Assembly (NCBI RefSeq): GCF_025822765.1
Contig: NZ_JACKUK010000042.1
Span: forward strand, 1 to 64,000
Length of the DNA stretch: 64,000 nt
Reading direction: 5' to 3'
Origin: Mycobacterium barrassiae
GTDB lineage: Bacteria; Actinomycetota; Actinomycetes; Mycobacteriales; Mycobacteriaceae
The notes under the pieces were generated by a model, which worked only from the letters and a program-made list of their open reading frames with translations, made no database searches and was not told the DNA's origin. Shown piece by piece: positions 59,595 to 64,000 of the stretch (position 1 is its first letter; every line of letters starts with the position of its first letter). A program made the translations under genes and the position numbers.

Positions 59595-61115
59595 TCAGCG
59601 CTGGATCGGGTAGACCGGATCGGCGCAGTCGGTCCCTTCGGCCTGCAGCTGACGCTTGATCACCTTGAAGGTCTCGGTGCGTGGCAATGAGGTACCGACC
59701 CGCACGAACGACGGCCACTGCTTGGGACCCAGGTCGGCTTGTTCGGCGAGGAAGGCGCCAAACTGCTCGGGGTCGAACGACGCCCCATCGGTGAGCACGA
59801 CGGCCGCCATCACCTGGTCGCCTACGTCAGGCGCGGGTATTCCGTACACCGCCACCTCGACCACGTCGGGATGGCGCAGCAGCACCCGCTCGATCGGCGC
59901 GGAGCCGAGGTTCTCGCCGTCGACGCGCATCCAGTCGCCGAGCCGGCCGGCGAAGTATGCGTAGCCGTTCTCGTCGCGGTAGGCCAGGTCGCCACTGTGG
60001 TAGACCCCGCCCCGCATGCGTTCGGCGTCGGCTTCGGGATCGTTGTAGTAACCCTCGAAACGCCCTGCGTCAGACGTGTTCACCAGCTCGCCGGTGACGC
60101 CGGGCGGGCAGGGCTCACCGGTGTCGACGTCGACGATCTCGGTACCGGGCGGCAGCGGGCCGAGCGCTCCCGGCGGGGTGTCCGGAGTGCGACCGATCGC
60201 AATCCCGCCTTCGGTCGAGCCGAAGCCGTCCATCACCAGCGTGTTGAACCGCTTGGCAAATCGCTCGACGTCGGCCGGCGCGCCCTCGTTGCCGTAGACC
60301 GCGCGCAGTGGGTTGTCGGCATCGTCGGGTTGCTCGGGGGTGGCGAGCACGTACGACAACGGCTTGCCGACGTAGTTGGCGTAGGTCGCACCGAACTTGC
60401 GTACGTCCGGCAGGAACTGCGAAGCGGAGAACTTGCGCCGCAATGCAAGTGAGCTGCGCGACGCGAACGCGACTGACCAGCCCACCAGCACCGCGTTGGA
60501 ATGGAACAGCGGCATGGACACATAGCAGATGTCGCTGGGCCCGAGGCTGAAACGCTCCGTCATCATCGCCCCCGCGATGGCCACCTTGCCCTGGCTGCAC
60601 TTGACCGCCTTGGGATCACCGCTGGTGCCCGACGTATAGATCAACATGAACAGATCGCGTGGGTCGGCGTCGTACGCGACGACGGGTTCGTCGCCGTACG
60701 CCGCAACCTCGGCCGCCCATTCGGGGGAGTCGACGTCGATGTGGTCGATATCGCCGACGACGGCCGCCGAGGCCGAATCCGCCAGCACCACTTGACAGTC
60801 CGCGTGGTTGATGTCGCGCTGCAGTGCGGCTCCGCGGCGGACGGGATTGAGCCCGACCGGCACGATGCCCGTCAACCCCGCCGCCACCAGGACCGACGAG
60901 AAGAACGGCGTGTTCTGGAGCAGCACACCGACATGCGGCGGTCGGTCCGGGTCCATGCGGGCCCGCAGCGCGGCCGCCACCGCGGCACCGTGCCGGATGT
61001 GCTCACGCCACGGAATGAAGGCGTCCTCGAAGTAGACCCCACGGTCGTCGACGTCGACCAGCGGGGTGATCAGCGAGGTGACGGTGGGCAGCTCGGTTCC
61101 GGTCGCGGGATTCAA
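59595..61115 (-). CDS. fadD17: FadD17, steroid acyl-CoA synthetase
   Basis: A 506-residue acyl-CoA ligase matching FadD17 (Rv3506), which activates steroid side-chain acids (C24/C22 type). The ATP loop is YTSGTSGDPKAVK, A5 reads GFGSTEGG, the hinge AYRDENGYAYFAGRLGDWMRVDGENLG, and the catalytic Lys is in LPRTETFKVIKRQL. The start is a TTG at 61115 overlapping the fadE27 stop as TTGA, a 4-base coupling. No better ATG/GTG fits the FadD17 N-terminus, and the coupling likely compensates for the weak codon. Confidence 0.92.
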   Translation of the reverse strand: MNPATGTELPTVTSLITPLVDVDDRGVYFEDAFIPWREHIRHGAAVAAALRARMDPDRPPHVGVLLQNTPFFSSVLVAAGLTGIVPVGLNPVRRGAALQRDINHADCQVVLADSASAAVVGDIDHIDVDSPEWAAEVAAYGDEPVVAYDADPRDLFMLIYTSGTSGDPKAVKCSQGKVAIAGAMMTERFSLGPSDICYVSMPLFHSNAVLVGWSVAFASRSSLALRRKFSASQFLPDVRKFGATYANYVGKPLSYVLATPEQPDDADNPLRAVYGNEGAPADVERFAKRFNTLVMDGFGSTEGGIAIGRTPDTPPGALGPLPPGTEIVDVDTGEPCPPGVTGELVNTSDAGRFEGYYNDPEADAERMRGGVYHSGDLAYRDENGYAYFAGRLGDWMRVDGENLGSAPIERVLLRHPDVVEVAVYGIPAPDVGDQVMAAVVLTDGASFDPEQFGAFLAEQADLGPKQWPSFVRVGTSLPRTETFKVIKRQLQAEGTDCADPVYPIQR

Positions 61116-62209
61116 GCTGGGGTTTCGGCCAGCTCACGACCGATACGCAGCAACTGCCCGGTCGCGCCGCCGACCGCGAACTCGGTCTGCTTGGCCGCCA
61201 GGAAGTACCGGTGCACCGGGTGATCGGTGTCGATCCCGACGCCGCCGTGCACATGCACCGTCGTGTGGGCCACCCGATGCCCGGCCTCGGCCGCCCAGAA
61301 CGCCGCGGTGTTGACGTCGATATCGGCCGGTAGATCCTCGGACAGCCGCCATGCCGCCTGCGTGACCGTCAACCGCAGCGCCTTGACGTCGATATAACCG
61401 TCGGCGAGCCGGGACGACACCGCCTGGAAGCTGCCGATCGGCCGGTCGAACTGCTCACGCTCACGGGCGTATTCGGCGGTCAGCTCGAGCGCCCGTTCCA
61501 GCACCCCGAGCTGAAATGCGCTGCGTCCCAACGAACCGTGGGTGGTCAACCAATCCACCACCTCGGCGCCGCCGACTACGCGGTCAGCGCCCAATTCGAC
61601 GCCCTGCAGTCCGAGATGTCCGACGCTGCCGTGCCCCGTCGTGTTCAGCGATTCCACGGTCACGCCGGAATCCGCCGCGGCCACCACGAATACCTTGGTG
61701 CCCGAATCGGTTTCGGCGGGGACCAGGAAGGCATCGGCGATCGGGCCGTAGCTGACCTGAGTGCGCGTGCCGGTCAGCCGGAACCCGTCGCCGTTCGCAT
61801 TGGCCTGCACCGGGCCCTCGCCCATCTCGCCGTCCAGCGCGACCGTGAGGATCTTCGAACCGTTGATCGCGGGCACCGCCCACCCCTGCTGCAGCGCCTG
61901 CGACCCGAATTTGGCCAGCGCGCCGGCGGCGAGCACGGCCGACTCCAGATACGGCACCGCGGCCATCTGCCTGCCGAGCGCCACCAGGACCGCAACCTGC
62001 TCCAGCACGCCGAATCCGCCTCCGCCGAGGGATTCCGGCGCGGCGGTGGACAGAATGTCGGCCTCGACCAGCTTGCGCCACAAGGTGTCGTCGAACCGCT
62101 CTTCCAGACCGTCGAGCTCGCGCTGACGCTCGGGGGTGCTCACCGATTCGGTGATGGTGCGGGCCAACCCGCCGAGGTCCTCGGCCGCTTCCGTCGTCTT
62201 GAAATCCAT
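61112..62209 (-). CDS. fadE27: FadE27 (ChsE5), acyl-CoA dehydrogenase subunit
   Basis: A 365-residue acyl-CoA dehydrogenase-like subunit matching Rv3505. With FadE26 it forms the heterotetramer that dehydrogenates C27/C24 steroid CoA thioesters in early side-chain beta-oxidation. The C-terminal HVHGGVGIDTDHPVHRYFLAAKQTE is the flavin/CoA tail of the ChsE-type partner subunit. Separated by 13 bp from fadE26 and overlapping fadD17 by 4 bp. Confidence 0.92.
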   Translation of the reverse strand: MDFKTTEAAEDLGGLARTITESVSTPERQRELDGLEERFDDTLWRKLVEADILSTAAPESLGGGGFGVLEQVAVLVALGRQMAAVPYLESAVLAAGALAKFGSQALQQGWAVPAINGSKILTVALDGEMGEGPVQANANGDGFRLTGTRTQVSYGPIADAFLVPAETDSGTKVFVVAAADSGVTVESLNTTGHGSVGHLGLQGVELGADRVVGGAEVVDWLTTHGSLGRSAFQLGVLERALELTAEYAREREQFDRPIGSFQAVSSRLADGYIDVKALRLTVTQAAWRLSEDLPADIDVNTAAFWAAEAGHRVAHTTVHVHGGVGIDTDHPVHRYFLAAKQTEFAVGGATGQLLRIGRELAETPA

Positions 62210-62222
62210 TGTCGATCAGTCC

Positions 62223-63404
62223 TTACCGGTTAACCCTTGGCAGGCCGAGCGCGACCATGCCGATGATGTCGCGCTGGATCTCGTTCGTGCCACCACCAAA
62301 GGTGAGGATGAGGCACGAGCGGTGCATGCGTTCGATACGTCCCCGTAGGAGCGCACCTTGCGTGTTCGTGCGCAGCGTGGCGGCGGTGCCGAGCACCTCC
62401 ATCAGCAGTCGGTAGGCCTCGGTCGCCAGCTCTGTGCCGTACACCTTCGCCGCCGACGCGTCGGCAGGCGACGGCGCGGCGTCGTCCGCAGATGCCAGCT
62501 CCCAGTTGATGAGCTTGAGTACCTCGGCCTTGGCGTGCACGCGGGCCAGGTTGAGCTGGACCCACTCCGAGTCGATCAGCCGGTTGCCGTGCACGTCCTT
62601 GGTGTTCTGCGCCCACTCCCGAACACCATTGAGCGCCACGAAGATCGGCTGCGCGGACACCAGCGCGACGCGTTCATGGTTGAGCTGATTGGTGACGAGC
62701 TTCCAGCCGCCGTTCTCCTCACCGACGAGGCTGGTCGCGGGTACCCGCACGTCCTGGTAATAGGTGGCGCTGGTGTCGACACCGGCCATGGTGTGCACCG
62801 GTGTCCACGAGAAGCCTTCTGCAGTGGTCGGCACGATGAGCATGGAGATGCCGCGGTGCTTCTTGGCCTCCGGATTGGTGCGCACCGCCAGCCATACGTA
62901 GTCGGCGTAGGCGATCAGGCTGGTCCACATCTTCTGGCCGTTGATCACGTATTCGTCGCCGTCGCGCACCGCGGTGGTCCGCAGCGCGGCGAGGTCGGTG
63001 CCTGCGCCGGGTTCGGAGTAGCCGATCGAGTAGTGCAGTTCGCCCGCGGCGATCTTGGGCAGGAAGAACTTCTTCTGTTCGTCGCTGCCGAAGTGCATGA
63101 TCGTCGGCGCGACGCTGTTGATGGTCAGGAACGGGACGGGGACGTTCGCGATGGCGGCCTCGTCGTTGAAGATCAGGCCGTCCATCGGACTGCGCTCCTG
63201 ACCGCCGTACTCCTTGGGCCACGAGAGCGTCAGCCAGCCGTCCTTACCCATCTGGGCGACGGTTTCGCGGTAGACGTTTCCCCGCCCCATCTCGCCGTCG
63301 CTGGCGGCCAACGCCTCGGCGCGCTCAGGGGTCATCAGCTTGGTGAAGTACGCCCGCAGCTCGCGGCGCAACTCCTCCTGCTCTGGGGTGTAGCCGATCC
63401 GCAT
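62223..63404 (-). CDS. fadE26: FadE26 (ChsE4), acyl-CoA dehydrogenase subunit
   Basis: A 393-residue acyl-CoA dehydrogenase matching Rv3504. It carries the catalytic and FAD-binding elements SYSEPGAGTDLAALRTTAVR-like SEPGAGTDLAALRT, NGQKMWTSLIAYADYVW and the C-terminal LTFGGGTNEIQRDIIG. Partner of FadE27. The ATG at 63404 lies 84 bp from the KstR box it shares with fdxD. First gene of the fadE26-fadE27-fadD17-SDR operon. Confidence 0.93.
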   Translation of the reverse strand: MRIGYTPEQEELRRELRAYFTKLMTPERAEALAASDGEMGRGNVYRETVAQMGKDGWLTLSWPKEYGGQERSPMDGLIFNDEAAIANVPVPFLTINSVAPTIMHFGSDEQKKFFLPKIAAGELHYSIGYSEPGAGTDLAALRTTAVRDGDEYVINGQKMWTSLIAYADYVWLAVRTNPEAKKHRGISMLIVPTTAEGFSWTPVHTMAGVDTSATYYQDVRVPATSLVGEENGGWKLVTNQLNHERVALVSAQPIFVALNGVREWAQNTKDVHGNRLIDSEWVQLNLARVHAKAEVLKLINWELASADDAAPSPADASAAKVYGTELATEAYRLLMEVLGTAATLRTNTQGALLRGRIERMHRSCLILTFGGGTNEIQRDIIGMVALGLPRVNR

Positions 63405-63487
63405 CGCCGTGTCCTAACTTCTCTATGAGGCACCGGTGCAAGTGCACCCGGGCTAGAACCGAAGTCCAGCCCGACTTCACCCCCGGT

Positions 63488-63501
63488 TGTAACACGTTCT
63501 A
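63488..63501. promoter_or_regulatory. KstR box, fadE26 / fdxD divergent promoter
   Basis: TGTAACACGTTCTA, the same 14-mer as the box before fadD19, matches the KstR consensus. It is followed on the plus strand by TAGTCT (63500-63505), a candidate -10 for fdxD. It lies in the 162-bp gap between fadE26 and fdxD. Confidence 0.93.
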
Positions 63502-63566
63502 GTCTTGGGGTCCAGGCCGGTGCCACACTGGCTGCCCAAAGCAGCCCTGAGCGCGAGGAGTGCGTG

Positions 63567-63758
63567 ATGAGAGTGGAAGTGGACCGGGACCGGTGCGAGG
63601 GCAATGCCGTCTGCGTGGGAATTGCCCCCGACCTGTTCGATCTCGATGACGACGATTACGCCGTCGTGAAGGCGGACCCCGTACCGGCCGACCAGGAGGA
63701 CTTGGCGGAGCAAGCCATCGCCGAGTGTCCGCGAGCAGCATTGATCCGAAGAGACTAG
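63567..63758 (+). CDS. fdxD: FdxD, small 3Fe-4S-type ferredoxin
   Basis: A 63-residue ferredoxin matching FdxD (Rv3503c), a likely electron donor for the steroid P450s. Cluster ligands: Cys10 and Cys16 in RCEGNAVC and Cys54 in ECPRAAL, the three-Cys pattern of 3Fe-4S ferredoxins with no Cys at the middle site of the first motif. An adjacent GTG at 63564 is also in frame, but ATG 63567 gives the expected 63 residues, with AGGAG upstream. hsd4A follows after 12 bp. Confidence 0.92.
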   Translation: MRVEVDRDRCEGNAVCVGIAPDLFDLDDDDYAVVKADPVPADQEDLAEQAIAECPRAALIRRD

Positions 63759-63770
63759 AGGTATTCATAA

Positions 63771-64000
63771 ATGACCGCAGATGCGACTGATCTTTCCGGC
63801 CGGGTCGCCGTGGTGACCGGGGCGGCCGCGGGGCTGGGCCGCGCCGAGGCCATCGGTCTTGCGCGGGCGGGCGCCACGGTGGTGGTCAACGACATCGGAG
63901 CTGCCCTGGACCGCTCCGACGTGATCGACGAGATCGTCGCTGCGGGATCGAAGGCGGTCGCGGTCGCCGGTGACATCAGCGAGCGGTCGACGGCTGATGA
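63771..64000 (+). CDS. hsd4A: Hsd4A, SDR dehydrogenase (5' part, cut by window end)
   Basis: The first 76 codons of an SDR matching Hsd4A (Rv3502c), the 3-hydroxyacyl-CoA dehydrogenase of steroid side-chain beta-oxidation (17-beta-hydroxysteroid dehydrogenase type 4 family). The visible part has GRVAVVTGAAAGLGRAEAIGLA and VVNDIG, the cofactor fold. The ATG at 63771 follows AGAGGTATTCATAA. It is probably one transcript with fdxD under the KstR box at 63488. The gene is truncated only by the window edge. Confidence 0.9.
   Translation, partial: MTADATDLSGRVAVVTGAAAGLGRAEAIGLARAGATVVVNDIGAALDRSDVIDEIVAAGSKAVAVAGDISERSTAD

Overview
The window is high-GC actinobacterial DNA. Its gene content and order point to a Mycobacterium/Mycolicibacterium chromosome: mycobacterial family proteins (MmpL, Pap acyltransferase, hemophore, LpqN-type lipoprotein, Ddn, RqlH) and a cholesterol catabolic cluster that follows the M. 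tuberculosis Rv3502c-Rv3553 block in reverse order, with gene insertions and losses. Orthologue names were assigned by reading the proteins against remembered family sequences; no database search was run.

Region 1 (1-9463) is not part of the classical cholesterol cluster. A secreted alpha/beta hydrolase, an MmpL lipid transporter and two Pap/condensation-fold acyltransferases lie on the minus strand, divergent from a CitA/DcuS-type histidine kinase and its CitB/DcuR-type response regulator. The hydrolase promoter and the acyltransferase/kinase promoter carry the same 59-bp element (45/59 identical, no gaps), 76-77 bp from the start codons. I propose this as an uncharacterised envelope-lipid synthesis and export locus with a shared operator.

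Region 2 (9426-15593): ring C/D (HIP) genes ipdC-ipdB-ipdA-echA20 (minus) face two SDR genes (plus) across a perfect KstR2 operator. Two tandem Ddn-type F420 nitroreductase-fold genes follow.

Region 3 (15604-28841): fadA5 with a small companion gene, cyp125, fadE28-fadE29-chsH2-chsH1-ltp2 (removal of the last side-chain propionyl unit), a MaoC-type hydratase with kstD, and hsaE-hsaG-hsaF (meta-cleavage tail). Four regulatory intervals here carry KstR or KstR2 boxes.

Region 4 (28873-41675): rqlH, a hemophore-like gene, an IclR regulator with a 27-bp palindrome next to a KstR box, the three-gene Rv3531c-Rv3530c-Rv3529c-like operon, an OafA/SGNH acyltransferase, two small genes, kshA and a gamma-carbonic-anhydrase-fold gene.

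Region 5 (41780-54862): MOSC protein, NTF2-like protein, LLM oxidoreductase, ltp3-ltp4-DUF35, a second LLM oxidoreductase, a decarboxylase-like gene, cyp142, echA19, fadD19, a nitronate-monooxygenase-like gene and an LpqN-type lipoprotein.

Region 6 (55038-64000): a PucR regulator, a DadA-like oxidase and a Gre-factor-like gene form a non-steroid insert. The steroid operon fadE26-fadE27-fadD17 plus an extended SDR follows, divergent from fdxD and the start of hsd4A, which runs off the right edge.

Together the steroid genes cover side-chain oxidation and activation (Cyp125/Cyp142, FadD19, FadD17), side-chain beta-oxidation (FadE26/27/28/29, EchA19, ChsH1/H2, FadA5, Ltp2), ring opening (KstD, KshA), the HsaE/G/F end of the ring A/B branch, and the IpdAB/EchA20/IpdC steps for rings C/D. 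Nine KstR-type boxes (eight matching the consensus, one with a degenerate half) and one KstR2 box can be read directly. At five promoters the box abuts or overlaps a TANNNT -10 element 7-8 bases from the start codon, which predicts leaderless mRNAs. No tRNA, rRNA, CRISPR array, insertion sequence or prophage was seen. No gene-free stretch exceeds 300 bases.
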